Positions 1-8,368 of a stretch of 64,000 bases of DNA are shown here, piece after piece. The stretch covers positions 682,001-746,000 of the forward strand of contig NZ_JAGQDG010000001.1 in the NCBI RefSeq assembly GCF_018069865.1. Reading direction: 5' to 3'. Below the pieces are notes generated by a model. That model saw nothing but the letters and a program-made list of their open reading frames with translations, made no database searches and was not told the origin of the DNA. Position 1 is the stretch's first letter, and the number at the start of each line of letters is the position of its first letter. This stretch comes from Ideonella paludis. GTDB taxonomy: Bacteria > Pseudomonadota > Gammaproteobacteria > Burkholderiales > Burkholderiaceae_C. The position numbers and the translations under genes were made by a program.

Positions 1-54
1 TTCGACGGCAGCCGGGACATCGTGTTTCCAGAGGCTCCGAAGAAAGCGCCTTGA
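1..54 (+). CDS. 3' end of a gene cut by the window edge
   Basis: Reading from base 1 gives an open frame of 17 codons ending FPEAPKKAP followed by TGA at 52-54. This looks like the last residues of a protein whose body lies outside the window. Too little is visible to name a family. It lies 53 bases upstream of the SDR gene on the same strand, so the two may be co-transcribed. Confidence 0.4.
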   Translation, partial: FDGSRDIVFPEAPKKAP

Positions 55-107
55 CGGCGCCGGCCGCCATTGAAAAGTCCCCGTCGTCTGACCCACTGGA
101 GAAAGCC

Positions 108-833
108 ATGTCGATTGAACAAAACTTTAAGCATCAACACGTCGTGATCACTGGCGGCTCCAGTGGCATTGGGCTGTGCCTGGCCCAGGACTTGGCCCAG
201 CGGGGTGCCCGCTTGACCCTGGTGGGCCGAGACGCCGACAAGCTGTCGCAGGCCGCAGCGCAAGTCCAAGGGCCGGTGCAGGTGGCCAGTGTCGACGTCA
301 GCGACGAGCAGGCCGTGGCGGACTTCTTCGGCCAGTTAGGCCCGCTGGATCACCTGGTCACCGCCGCTGCCGGGACGGTGCGCGGCAACGTCGTGGACTT
401 GCCAGTCTCTCAGGCTCGGGCTTTGTTCGAGAGCAAGTACTGGGGCCAATACCACTGCGCCAAGTACGCCGCCGCGCAGTTAGCGGCGCGGGGGTCCGTG
501 GTGCTGTTCTCAGGCTGGATCAGTCGCAAGCCCATGGCTGGAGTGTCCACCTTGGCCGCCGTCGATGCCGCCATTGAGGCCCTGGGGCGCACCTTGGCTT
601 TGGAACTAGCACCGCGCCGCGTCAACGTGGTGACGCCTGGGATGATTAACACCCCGCTCTGGAATGCACGCCTGGGGGCGGCAGCGCAGCAGGCCCACTT
701 CGACAAGGTGGGGCAGTCACTGCCTGTCGGACGTGCTGGCGCGCCTCAAGACGTGGCCCATGCCGTGCGGTTTCTGTTGGAGAACGGCTTTACGACCGGC
801 GCGGTCATTGACGTCGATGGCGGACAGCGGTGA
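108..833 (+). CDS. SDR family oxidoreductase lacking the usual Tyr-Lys pair
   Basis: A 241-residue Rossmann-fold protein of the short-chain dehydrogenase/reductase family. The cofactor loop TGGSSGIG is near residue 15 and the family-typical VNVVTPGMINTPLW follows later. The start at 108 is chosen because GGAGA precedes that ATG; an in-frame upstream extension has no ribosome site. The usual catalytic YxxxK is absent: the equivalent stretch reads LAAVD just before AAIEAL. A known SDR subgroup shares this degenerate site, so the chemistry is not predictable from the classical mechanism. The substrate is unknown. The gene ends facing the LysR gene. Confidence 0.85.
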   Translation: MSIEQNFKHQHVVITGGSSGIGLCLAQDLAQRGARLTLVGRDADKLSQAAAQVQGPVQVASVDVSDEQAVADFFGQLGPLDHLVTAAAGTVRGNVVDLPVSQARALFESKYWGQYHCAKYAAAQLAARGSVVLFSGWISRKPMAGVSTLAAVDAAIEALGRTLALELAPRRVNVVTPGMINTPLWNARLGAAAQQAHFDKVGQSLPVGRAGAPQDVAHAVRFLLENGFTTGAVIDVDGGQR

Positions 834-867
834 GGCAGGCAAACTCAGGACCAGGCCAGACGCCGTC

Positions 868-1797
868 TCACGCGCCATGCCTGCCCGAACGGTCAGACGC
901 TGTCAGGACGTCGGCGAGTTGCTCCACAAAGCGTCGGACCCGGGCGGGCAGCAGGCGTGTGGTGGTCAAAGCGTGAACCGGCACCGGACTGGGCTGCCAG
1001 CCCTTCAAGACGGGCTGCAACTGCCCCGTGCCGACATAGACGGCGGCCAAATGCTCATCCAACAAGCCCACCCCGCAGCCCGCCAAGGCCAGTTGGCATG
1101 CCAGATGTGGCCCACCGGCCACCAAACGGCCTTGCACGGTGATCCGCTCTCTGGGGGCCAGCGAATCATCGCTGCGCCGCACGGACCACACCGACCCCGG
1201 CTCACCGGGGCGCAGCCGGATGCACTCAACCGCAGCCAAGTCCTGCGGCGACCGCAAGGGCCGACTCAGCCTCCGCAAGAAGTCGGGGCTGGCATACAAG
1301 CCTTGGGCCAAACTGCCCAGAGGCCGCGCAATGAGGTCAGAGTCCCGCACGGGCCCCATGCGGATGGCCAGGTCCAGGTTGTTGGACAGCAAGTCTTCCA
1401 CTCGCGAGCTGAGCAGCATCTCGACCTTGACCATCGGGTAGTGCTGTGTGAAGCGAGCCAGCAGTGGCGCCAGATAGAGGTTGGCAAAGTCGGGCGTGCA
1501 AGCGACCCGCACCACCCCGGAGACCACATGAACCGCCTCAGAGATCTGCTCATGGGCTAGGCGCGCTTCTTCGACCAAATGGGCACAACGCTGAAAGTAA
1601 GCCAACCCTTCATCAGTCGTAGCCACGCGGCGCGTGGTGCGCGTCAACAGCTTGACGCCCAGATAGGCCTCTAGCGCGGCAATGCGACGTGACAGGGTAG
1701 AGGCAGGCAGCGCCAAACGCTCGGCAGCCTTGGTAAAGCTTTGGGCCTGCACCACTTCCACAAACAAACCAATGTCGCTCAACAGTTGACGTGTCAT
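868..1797 (-). CDS. LysR family transcriptional regulator
   Basis: About 309 residues. The N-terminal winged HTH (FVEVVQAQSFTKAAERLALP, then STLSRRIAALE) is followed by a LysR substrate-binding domain. The start at 1797 (MTRQLLSDIGLF) fits the family; the open frame extends ten codons further without a better start. It is divergent from the isochorismatase-family gene at 1905. A palindrome in the gap (1816-1834) is a plausible operator, so it probably controls that hydrolase and itself. The effector is unknown. Confidence 0.9.
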   Translation of the reverse strand: MTRQLLSDIGLFVEVVQAQSFTKAAERLALPASTLSRRIAALEAYLGVKLLTRTTRRVATTDEGLAYFQRCAHLVEEARLAHEQISEAVHVVSGVVRVACTPDFANLYLAPLLARFTQHYPMVKVEMLLSSRVEDLLSNNLDLAIRMGPVRDSDLIARPLGSLAQGLYASPDFLRRLSRPLRSPQDLAAVECIRLRPGEPGSVWSVRRSDDSLAPRERITVQGRLVAGGPHLACQLALAGCGVGLLDEHLAAVYVGTGQLQPVLKGWQPSPVPVHALTTTRLLPARVRRFVEQLADVLTASDRSGRHGA

Positions 1798-1815
1798 GGC
1801 GAGATTATCCCGCCT

Positions 1816-1834
1816 ATGGAATAACACGTTCCAT
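1816..1834. promoter_or_regulatory. Candidate LysR operator
   Basis: ATGGAA and TTCCAT form a perfect 6-base inverted repeat separated by 7 bases. The site is in the 107-base gap between the divergent LysR gene and hydrolase gene. LysR proteins bind such interrupted palindromes; assignment here rests on position and symmetry only. Confidence 0.5.
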
Positions 1835-1904
1835 TCGATCTATTTATCTCAATGGTGAAGCTCTCTAGCATTCCAGCACTCGATGTCAACCTCTTGGAGA
1901 AACC

Positions 1905-2666
1905 ATGTCATCTACACCTCGTCGCCAGTTTTTGAGCGCTAGCGCAGCCACTGTCGCCACCGCTACAGCACTGAGCACGGGTGCAGCCTTAGCTGCACCA
2001 ACCACCCACAAACCCCTTCGCAAGGAACACCCAATGACCCCCTTCCAACACACGCAATTCAATGTCGACAACACCGCCTTGGTGCTGGTCGACCACCAAG
2101 TCGGCACCATCGGCTGGGCCGGTGAACTCGCCAACGATGACGAACGCAAGCAGCTCAAAATGTGGGTGCGTGTGATGGCGCGCTTTGCCAAGAGTGCAGG
2201 CATGCCAGTCGTGCTGACCACCAGCCTGGAAGGTGAGGCCCAAGGCCCTTTGTTGCCAGAGTTCAAAGAGATCCTGCCGGCAGAGTACGCGGCCCGCATT
2301 CAACGCACGGGAGTGATCAATGCCTGGGACGACCCACAGTTCGTGAAGGCCGTGCGCGCCACAGGCAAGAAGAACCTGCTGATGGGTGGCCTGACCACCG
2401 ACGTCTGCTTGGTGCCCCCCGCACTGTCGGCCAAGCAAGAGGGCTTCAACGTGGTGGCCTTGCTGGACATCTCGGCGGCGTGCACCAAGATGGCGGCTCA
2501 AAACTCACGCGACCTGCTGCACAAAGCAGGCATTGAAGTGATGGCCGTGACCCCCATGATCACCAGCATGTTGGGCAACTACAAGAACCCCGCCTCGGCC
2601 GGCTTCTTTGAGGCCTTTGCCAAGGAAGGTGTCTACCAAGCCTTCGGCCAAGGCAACCTGCGCTGA
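1905..2666 (+). CDS. Tat-exported isochorismatase-family cysteine hydrolase (YcaC-like)
   Basis: A 253-residue protein with an N-terminal twin-arginine signal (RRQFL at residues 6-10, then an Ala-rich hydrophobic stretch ending ALAAP). The rest is an isochorismatase-like domain: LVLVDHQVG carries the catalytic Asp and GGLTTDVCL the nucleophilic Cys. Closest in style to YcaC-type hydrolases of uncertain substrate. The start at 1905 has TTGGAGA upstream and is needed for the signal. An internal ATG at 2034 would give a cytoplasmic form. Export of this family is uncommon. Divergent LysR gene upstream. Confidence 0.85.
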   Translation: MSSTPRRQFLSASAATVATATALSTGAALAAPTTHKPLRKEHPMTPFQHTQFNVDNTALVLVDHQVGTIGWAGELANDDERKQLKMWVRVMARFAKSAGMPVVLTTSLEGEAQGPLLPEFKEILPAEYAARIQRTGVINAWDDPQFVKAVRATGKKNLLMGGLTTDVCLVPPALSAKQEGFNVVALLDISAACTKMAAQNSRDLLHKAGIEVMAVTPMITSMLGNYKNPASAGFFEAFAKEGVYQAFGQGNLR

Positions 2667-2678
2667 GCCGGCGCCTGC

Positions 2679-2698
2679 GGGGCGCGCTTGCGCGCCCC
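2679..2698. terminator. GC hairpin between convergent genes
   Basis: GGGGCGCGC and GCGCGCCCC form a perfect 9-base stem around TT. It lies between the hydrolase stop (2666) and the VOC gene stop (2709). No T tract follows, so it may be a weak or bidirectional terminator. Confidence 0.4.
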
Positions 2699-2708
2699 TC
2701 ACCAGGCG

Positions 2709-3077
2709 CTAGGCCATGGAGTGCAAGCCCACCTTATTGCCCTCCGTGTCAATGAAGTGGGCAAAGTAGCCGAAGTTGTTGCCAATCTCGGTCTTGGGCA
2801 CCACCACGGTGCCGCCGGCCGCCACCGCCCGCGCCAGCATGGGGGCCAGATCGTCGCCACCGTTGAGGTACACCAGCGTGCCTGTTTGCGCGGGCTGGCC
2901 GCCCTCGCCCTGCACGATGGCGCCGCCCACCGACTCGTGGTCTGTGCCCAGCATGCCCATGGTCATCGGGCCCATGACAAAGGGCTCAATCTTGAAGCCC
3001 AGCACCGCCTCATAAAAGCGTTGGGCGCGCGGAAAGTCCGTGACCGGGATCTCAAACCAATTCAGCACATGGGCCAT
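2709..3077 (-). CDS. VOC (glyoxalase/bleomycin-resistance fold) protein
   Basis: A 122-residue protein beginning MAHVLNWFEIPVTDFPRA and ending DTEGNKVGLHSMA. This is the two-module vicinal-oxygen-chelate layout, with FYEAVLGF typical of the first helix. The start at 3077 has AGAGGAGA upstream. Such short VOC proteins are often lactoylglutathione-lyase-like, but the substrate cannot be read from sequence. Confidence 0.88.
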   Translation of the reverse strand: MAHVLNWFEIPVTDFPRAQRFYEAVLGFKIEPFVMGPMTMGMLGTDHESVGGAIVQGEGGQPAQTGTLVYLNGGDDLAPMLARAVAAGGTVVVPKTEIGNNFGYFAHFIDTEGNKVGLHSMA

Positions 3078-3182
3078 GGGGGTCTCCTCTTGAATGGAGG
3101 CATCGACAGCACGGCTGCCAATGCCTCGAACCGATGGTGCCCACACCATACGCTCCCACCGGTTTTGCTTCAAGCGCGCCTT

Positions 3183-3221
3183 CCCTGAGCCAGGCGCAGC
3201 GGCTGCGTCTGGCGCTCAGGG
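3183..3221 (-). terminator. Long hairpin at the end of the 3216-4331 gene
   Basis: CCCTGAGC at 3183-3190 pairs with GCTCAGGG at 3214-3221, with further pairing of GCGCAG and CTGCG(T) inside. The hairpin overlaps the stop codon of the upstream minus-strand gene and precedes the VOC gene. No T run follows. Confidence 0.4.
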
Positions 3222-4331
3222 CACGACGCTCGCCTTGAGAAATCGCCGCCGGGCCAACACCTCATACTCCAGCCCTTCCTCATCGCGGTCTGCACGCCGC
3301 ACCTTCAGCTGATTGAACAAGCCAGAGCTGCGGTCGTAGCGACCGAACCAGGTGTTGAGTTGAGCAAGGTGGCAGTGGCCTTGCCAGTGGAAGGGGAAGT
3401 CCGCGGCTGTCTCCATGCTGTAGTGCACCGGCCCAAAGCCGGCATAGCGGGCCGCCTCGTCTTCACTGGCCCCCGCTGGCGCGGGGCAGGCTTGGGCCAG
3501 GGCTGGCGCAGGCCGCCCACTGGCATAGCGCGCCAAGGCTGCCTCCAAAGTGCTTTGCAAGGCCGGGCGCAGCTCCACCTTGCGCGCTTGCCCTTCGGGC
3601 CCAAAGGTCTGGCGGCGCGGCACCGAGAACTGATAGCGGTAGTCCACCGTGATGGCAGCAACGCCCGCGGGCAGCTCGGTGGGGCGCAGCAGCGCGACAT
3701 GGTCCTGCCCGAAGCTGCCCTCCACATAGGCCACGTAGAAGCGGCCCTGCAGCTTGACCAAGTCATACCATTGGTGAGCACCGCGGTCATTGGTGGAGAA
3801 CAGCTCTGGGTCCAGGACGATACCGCCCTTGGCGCTCTGCGTGTCGCCCTTCGAAGGCCTCACGAAGCCCCGGCCTACCCGCTTGAGTGCGCTGTACTCG
3901 GTGAACAGGCCGGTGCCCCCCACATAAGTTCGCTGCAACAGGTCGCGGCGGCCGTCCTCGTCCATGTCCATCAGCAAATAGGTGCTGCATCCCATCTCGC
4001 CGGGCTGTGGCTCCACCGACCGGCGCAGCGCTTGCCACTCATCGTCCGTCACGGCGGCAGGCTTGCGCGCGGGCCAGACGCACTGCTGGTCATCCGACTC
4101 ACCCTTGCGTTTCGTATCGATTTGCACCACGCCTGGCGCCTCAAAGGCACGCAAGGCGTTCTCCAGCGCAAACTCTTTGTCTGTGGCCGCGTGGTCCTGA
4201 ATGGCCTTGAGCAACACGGCTGCATCCGCCGCAGCGCGGTCGGCAGCGTGCAGCGGTGCCGCCAGTCCCGCCAAGGCCAGCGCGGTGACGGAAAGAGCAC
4301 GCCTGCTGCGGCCGGTGAAAGAGCGAGTCAT
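3216..4331 (-). CDS. Secreted protein of unknown function
   Basis: A 371-residue protein with a clear Sec signal (RRALSVTALALAGLAAPLHAA, cut near residue 29). The mature part is soluble, has several Cys (QQCVWPAR, MGCSTYLL, AQACPAP, GHCHLAQ) and contains DMDEDGRRDLL, which resembles a short EF-hand-like or FG-GAP-like calcium loop. I do not recognise the family. Probably periplasmic. It is divergent from the MazG-PIN gene. Confidence 0.7.
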   Translation of the reverse strand: MTRSFTGRSRRALSVTALALAGLAAPLHAADRAAADAAVLLKAIQDHAATDKEFALENALRAFEAPGVVQIDTKRKGESDDQQCVWPARKPAAVTDDEWQALRRSVEPQPGEMGCSTYLLMDMDEDGRRDLLQRTYVGGTGLFTEYSALKRVGRGFVRPSKGDTQSAKGGIVLDPELFSTNDRGAHQWYDLVKLQGRFYVAYVEGSFGQDHVALLRPTELPAGVAAITVDYRYQFSVPRRQTFGPEGQARKVELRPALQSTLEAALARYASGRPAPALAQACPAPAGASEDEAARYAGFGPVHYSMETAADFPFHWQGHCHLAQLNTWFGRYDRSSGLFNQLKVRRADRDEEGLEYEVLARRRFLKASVVP

Positions 4332-4431
4332 GGTGAGAGGGGGCTATCTAATTACCCCGGCATTTTGCGTTGAGGCACACTGCACCCTTTGTTTGAATAC
4401 GACACAGTGGCGCCCGCCGCTGTGCTGCTGA

Positions 4432-5910
4432 ATGGACCTGTTAGCCCTTCAAAACACCTTGCGCCAGTTCGCCGCCGAACGCGACTGGCAGCCTTTTCAC
4501 ACACCCAAGAACTTGGCCATGGCCTTGGTGGTGGAAGCGGCGGAATTGGTAGAACTGTTTCAGTGGCTGACGCCGGAGCAAAGCGCTCTGCTCAGCGACG
4601 ATGCGGTGATGCACGACAAAGTCAGCGACGAGGTGGCTGATGTCCTGCTGTATTTGCTGCAACTGGCCGACCACACCCAGGTCGACCTGAAGCGTGCTGT
4701 GGGCCGCAAGCTGCAAAAGAACGCCCGCATGTACCCGCCGCTGCGTCCCGGCCAAGTGGCTGGCCCTGGGCGCGAAGCGCCACCCGAAACCCATGTGCTG
4801 GTGGACTATGAGAACGTCCAACCCACCGAGGCCCAACTGCGGGCGCTGATCCCGGCCGCCACGCATGTGTGGCTGTTCCACGGCCAGCACCAAAAGGCCG
4901 AGCGCCTGAACTTTGCCGGCTTTGGCGACCACCTGACCCTGGTGCCCATCACCCACACCGGCAAGAACGCGCTGGATTTTCATCTCTCGTTCTACATGGG
5001 CTACATCGCTTCGCGCCACCCGGAGGCGCACTTTGTGGTGCTCTCCAACGACAAGGGCTATGGACCGATGCTGGCCCATGCCAGCGCGCTGGGCTTTGAC
5101 GCGCAGGCCGTGGGCATGCCGCGTGGCAAGGCGGCGGCCAAGGTGGCCGCCAAGACGCCGCGCGGCCGTGGTGCCAGCAGCAGCGGCCGCACACGTGCGC
5201 AGCCTGCCGGCGCAGCCGCAGACGCAGCGGTGCGCAGCACAGCCCCGGCCCCGCGCACATCAGCCAGCCCGGCCGCAGCGCCCGCTAAGGCCACCCGCCG
5301 AACACGCGGCCAAACCAACGACACAGACCTCAGCCCAGCGGTGGCCACCAATGAGGTCTCAGCATCGCCTGCGGCCCCAGCCGCGCCCGAAAAGCGCTCG
5401 CGCCGCAAGGCGGCCAGCCCAGCCGCATCCACCACAGCGGCCACATCAGCACCCGCCGTGGCCGCGCCTGTCACCGCGCAGCGGGAGGTCGAAGCCCCGG
5501 CCAAGCCTGCGCGCAGCAGGGGCCGCGCCAGCCCAAGCAAGGCCGACGCTGCGGCCACCCCAACAACCGCTGCCAGCGCCACCAAAGCACCGGCGCGCAC
5601 CCCTAAACCCGCCGCCAAGGCAGTTGCTCAGCCGGCCACCAAGCGCCGGGGCGAGCCCTCCCCCAAAGCCGCGGCAAAGGCGGCCAGTGCTGATGAGCCC
5701 AGCGCCGCCGCCCAGCGCAAGCTGCTGGCCACGCTGCGCCGCATGGGCGACAGCCTGCCCACCAAGCTGGCACCGCTGCAGCGCTATGTGGCCTCCACAC
5801 TGGGTGAGCAGTCCACCCCCGCGCAAGTGGACGCGCTGCTGCTGGCTTTGGCCCGCGCCGGGCACCTCAGCGTCAGCGCCAATGGCAAAGTGGAGTACGC
5901 GCTGTCATGA
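4432..5910 (+). CDS. MazG-like nucleotide pyrophosphohydrolase fused to a PIN-like nuclease domain
   Basis: A 492-residue chimera. Residues 1-100 are a MazG-like dNTP pyrophosphatase with E35/E38 in VEAAELVE and E67/D70 in SDEVADVL as Mg ligands. Residues 121-220 are a PIN-like domain with acidic residues D125 (HVLVDYENV), D182 (NALDFHLSFY) and D207 (LSNDKGY). An Ala/Pro/Lys-rich linker follows to about residue 425, then a helical C-terminal domain. The frame is unbroken between domains. A GTG near residue 122 could give a separate PIN product. In relatives these two domains usually seem to be separate genes. Its stop overlaps the DMT transporter start (ATGA). Confidence 0.85.
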   Translation: MDLLALQNTLRQFAAERDWQPFHTPKNLAMALVVEAAELVELFQWLTPEQSALLSDDAVMHDKVSDEVADVLLYLLQLADHTQVDLKRAVGRKLQKNARMYPPLRPGQVAGPGREAPPETHVLVDYENVQPTEAQLRALIPAATHVWLFHGQHQKAERLNFAGFGDHLTLVPITHTGKNALDFHLSFYMGYIASRHPEAHFVVLSNDKGYGPMLAHASALGFDAQAVGMPRGKAAAKVAAKTPRGRGASSSGRTRAQPAGAAADAAVRSTAPAPRTSASPAAAPAKATRRTRGQTNDTDLSPAVATNEVSASPAAPAAPEKRSRRKAASPAASTTAATSAPAVAAPVTAQREVEAPAKPARSRGRASPSKADAAATPTTAASATKAPARTPKPAAKAVAQPATKRRGEPSPKAAAKAASADEPSAAAQRKLLATLRRMGDSLPTKLAPLQRYVASTLGEQSTPAQVDALLLALARAGHLSVSANGKVEYALS

Positions 5911-6818
5911 CCCGCACGCAAGCGAATGCGGTCATGCTGACCGTGGCCGTGATCTGGGGCCTGGCCTTTGTGCCGCAGGCCTGGGGCATGGCCGATATGG
6001 GGCCGATGGCTTTTACCGGCCTTCGCTTTGCACTGGGCGCGCTGGTGGTGGCCCCGCTGGCTTGGCGGGAACACCGCCAAACCGCCCAAGCCGAAGCGGC
6101 GGCGCCCGGCCCGGCCCTGCCCGGCGGCCTCTGGCTGTGGATGTCGGCTTTGGGTGTGCTGATCTTTGCCGGTGCCGGCATGCAGCAAATGGGCTTGCTC
6201 AGCACCAGCGTCACCAATGCCGGCTTTCTGACCGGCCTGTACGTGCCCCTGGTGCCTATCTTGGGCTGGTGGTTCTTCAAACGAGCGCCGCACCCGGTGG
6301 TATGGCCTGCGGCACTGGGCTGCTTGCTGGGCACCTGGCTCTTGGCTGGGGCCAAGCAGGTGGAGATCGCCGCCGGGGATTGGTGGGTCATCGCCAGTTG
6401 CATCCCCTGGGCGCTGCACATCACCTTGGTGGGCTGGGTGGCCGAGCGCTGGAACGCGCCTTATCGCTTGGCCTGCGTGCAGTTCGCCATGTGCTCGGCC
6501 TTGGGCTTGGCCACCGCTTGGTGGCTGGAGCCATTGAGCTGGTCGGCCATTCAAGCCGCAGCCGGAGCCATTGCCTACACCGGCCTCATCTCGGTGGGCG
6601 TGGGCTACACCGCGCAAGTGGTGGCGCAGCGCTACACCCACCCAGCCGATGCGGCCATCATCCTATCCAGCGAAACCGTGTTTGCGGCGCTCTTCGGTGC
6701 CCTGCTGATGGGGGATCGCTTGAGCCTGTTGGGCTGGGCCGGATGTTCCCTCATCCTGGTGTGTATCGTGGCCGCCCAGTGGGTGCCGCTGGTGTGGCGG
6801 CGCGGGGCGACCGCCTAG
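5907..6818 (+). CDS. DMT superfamily (EamA) transporter
   Basis: A 303-residue membrane protein with about ten hydrophobic helices and two EamA repeats. The first begins VIWGLAFVPQAW, the second ASCIPWALHITLVGW. The C-terminal AAIILSSETVFAALFGALLMGDRLS is diagnostic for the family. Likely an inner-membrane metabolite exporter; the substrate is unknown. It overlaps the preceding gene by four bases, implying translational coupling. Confidence 0.9.
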   Translation: MTRTQANAVMLTVAVIWGLAFVPQAWGMADMGPMAFTGLRFALGALVVAPLAWREHRQTAQAEAAAPGPALPGGLWLWMSALGVLIFAGAGMQQMGLLSTSVTNAGFLTGLYVPLVPILGWWFFKRAPHPVVWPAALGCLLGTWLLAGAKQVEIAAGDWWVIASCIPWALHITLVGWVAERWNAPYRLACVQFAMCSALGLATAWWLEPLSWSAIQAAAGAIAYTGLISVGVGYTAQVVAQRYTHPADAAIILSSETVFAALFGALLMGDRLSLLGWAGCSLILVCIVAAQWVPLVWRRGATA

Positions 6819-6833
6819 TCTGAGCCGGCGCCT

Positions 6834-6850
6834 GGGGCTCCATCAGCCCC
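6834..6850. terminator. Hairpin between convergent genes
   Basis: GGGGCT (6834-6839) and AGCCCC (6845-6850) form a stem, with outer pairing of TGAGC (6821) and GCTCA (6855). It serves the ends of the DMT transporter and the DinB gene. There is no clear T run. Confidence 0.4.
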
Positions 6851-7343
6851 GACGCTCAGGCTCGCGCAAGTGCAAAAACTTGGTGTAGAGATCGCGTGGC
6901 GGTGCCACCTCTATGCTCTTGAGCATCTGCCCCACATTGCCCCGGTGGTAGAAGCCATGCACCACGATGTGGGTCAGCATCTCTTCGCGGCTCATGGTGC
7001 CGCCGTCACCGTCGGTGAATCGAAAGTGAATGCGCTCGGCCAGTTGCGCCTCGCTCAACTGCGCCACATAGGCCTCGTACCAACCATCGGTTTCAGCCAC
7101 CTCAAACTGCAAGGCGCCCAGCTCCGGCGTGGCCTCGGTGTTGGTGGCGCTGTAGCCATGCGGCTCGCCCAGCAAGTGCGCCCGGAAGATCCGGTCCACC
7201 ACATAGATGTGGTTGAGCATGCGAGTCGCCATGTGCACCACCTGCGGGTGCGCTTGGGCATCGACCTCCGCCAGTGCGCTGAACAGTTCGTTATTGGCCC
7301 AGGACTTTTGGGCGAAGAGGGAAGAGAGTGAGGTGAGGGACAT
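6843..7343 (-). CDS. DinB family protein
   Basis: A 166-residue four-helix-bundle protein. Likely metal-binding His are in MLNHIYVVDRIF, THIVVHGFYHRGNVGQ and nearby, matching the DinB/YfiT metalloenzyme pattern of three His. The start at 7343 (MSLTSLSSLFAQKSW) is chosen; the longer open frame overlaps the LysR gene and lacks family similarity. DinB proteins are often thiol-dependent transferases or damage-related; the role here is unknown. Confidence 0.88.
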   Translation of the reverse strand: MSLTSLSSLFAQKSWANNELFSALAEVDAQAHPQVVHMATRMLNHIYVVDRIFRAHLLGEPHGYSATNTEATPELGALQFEVAETDGWYEAYVAQLSEAQLAERIHFRFTDGDGGTMSREEMLTHIVVHGFYHRGNVGQMLKSIEVAPPRDLYTKFLHLREPERRG

Positions 7344-7380
7344 GGCGCAGGCATCCGTCTGGGTGAGGCTTTGAGCGATG

Positions 7381-8271
7381 CTACTGCAGCGCCCGCCCCA
7401 ACCCTTGCGCCAAATGGTCATAGACCAAGCGCACCAAAGGGTTGCCGCGGATCTCGCGGTGCACGGCCAGCCAGCAGGGCAGAGGTGGGATCTTGAGTTG
7501 GGGCAGCAGCGGCTGGACCTCGGGCCACTGCCGCCATTGCTGCGCGCTGGTGAAGCCAATGCCTGCGCCGGCGGCAATGAGCTGGCCGTAGGCGATCTGG
7601 TCGTCGGTGCGCAGGGCAAAGTGCTGGGGCGTGAGGGCGATGCCCCTCTGGGCAAAGCCGCGCAAGATGGTGTCGTCGCGGTCATAGCCCAGCAGGCGGT
7701 GGCTCAGCAGGTCTTGCGGGGTTTGCGGCACACCCGCTTGCTGCAGGTAGCGGCGGTGGGCACAAGGGTGCACCTGCATCTCACCCACCTTACGCGCCAC
7801 CAAAGACGCCTGCTGCGGACGCAGCATGCGCACGGCGATGTCGGCCTCGCGGCGCAGCAGGTTGGCCAGGCCGTTGGAGACGACCAACTCCACCTGGATG
7901 CCGGGCTCGGCCTGCTGCAGCTCGGCCAGCAAAGGCGGCAGCACGCAACTGGCCATCACCTGGCTGGCCGCAATGCGCACCGTGCCCTGGGTGCTGTGCT
8001 GCCGGCGGGCCAGGGCTTGGCCCAGCGCCAGCGCACCGGCTTGCATCTGGCGAGCGGCATCGGCCAGGGCCAGGGCCGCGGTGGTGGGCGCAAGCCCCCG
8101 GCCGGTGCGCTCGAACAGGGCCACACCGAGTTGAGACTCCAGCTCGCTGATGTGGCGCGACAGCGTGGGCTGGTGCGCCCCCAGGCTGCGCGCCGCCCCC
8201 ATCAGGCTGCCGGCTTCCAGCGCCGCCAAAAAGCTGCGCACCAGGGTCCAATCAAAGTGAGGCTGGCTCAT
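7381..8271 (-). CDS. LysR family transcriptional regulator
   Basis: About 296 residues. HTH in FLAALEAGSLMGAARSLGAHQPTLSRHI, then a substrate-binding domain. Start at 8271 (MSQPHFDW) or 8283 (MQNRMSQ); neither has a strong ribosome site. It is divergent from the epimerase-like gene at 8369. CATACGA (8269-8275) and TCGTATG (8310-8316) form an interrupted inverted repeat across the gap that could be its operator. Confidence 0.88.
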   Translation of the reverse strand: MSQPHFDWTLVRSFLAALEAGSLMGAARSLGAHQPTLSRHISELESQLGVALFERTGRGLAPTTAALALADAARQMQAGALALGQALARRQHSTQGTVRIAASQVMASCVLPPLLAELQQAEPGIQVELVVSNGLANLLRREADIAVRMLRPQQASLVARKVGEMQVHPCAHRRYLQQAGVPQTPQDLLSHRLLGYDRDDTILRGFAQRGIALTPQHFALRTDDQIAYGQLIAAGAGIGFTSAQQWRQWPEVQPLLPQLKIPPLPCWLAVHREIRGNPLVRLVYDHLAQGLGRALQ

Positions 8272-8368
8272 ACGATTTTGCATACCTGGGTTGAATGGAT
8301 CGTGGATTGTCGTATGCCATGAAGCCGCCCACACTGAGGTCTCTCTTGACCCTTGTGATGGCACCTCC

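Noticed and set aside
5160-5700. Repetitive GCC-rich stretch considered as a tandem repeat or CRISPR
   Set aside because: It encodes the Ala/Pro/Lys linker of the MazG-PIN protein. There is no regular repeat-spacer pattern. No CRISPR array or cas gene was seen anywhere in the window.
5033-6823. A 596-residue plus-strand ORF across the MazG-PIN and DMT genes
   Set aside because: It is an out-of-frame shadow of GC-rich coding DNA, rich in Arg/Pro/Trp, with no domain. The two real genes explain the region.
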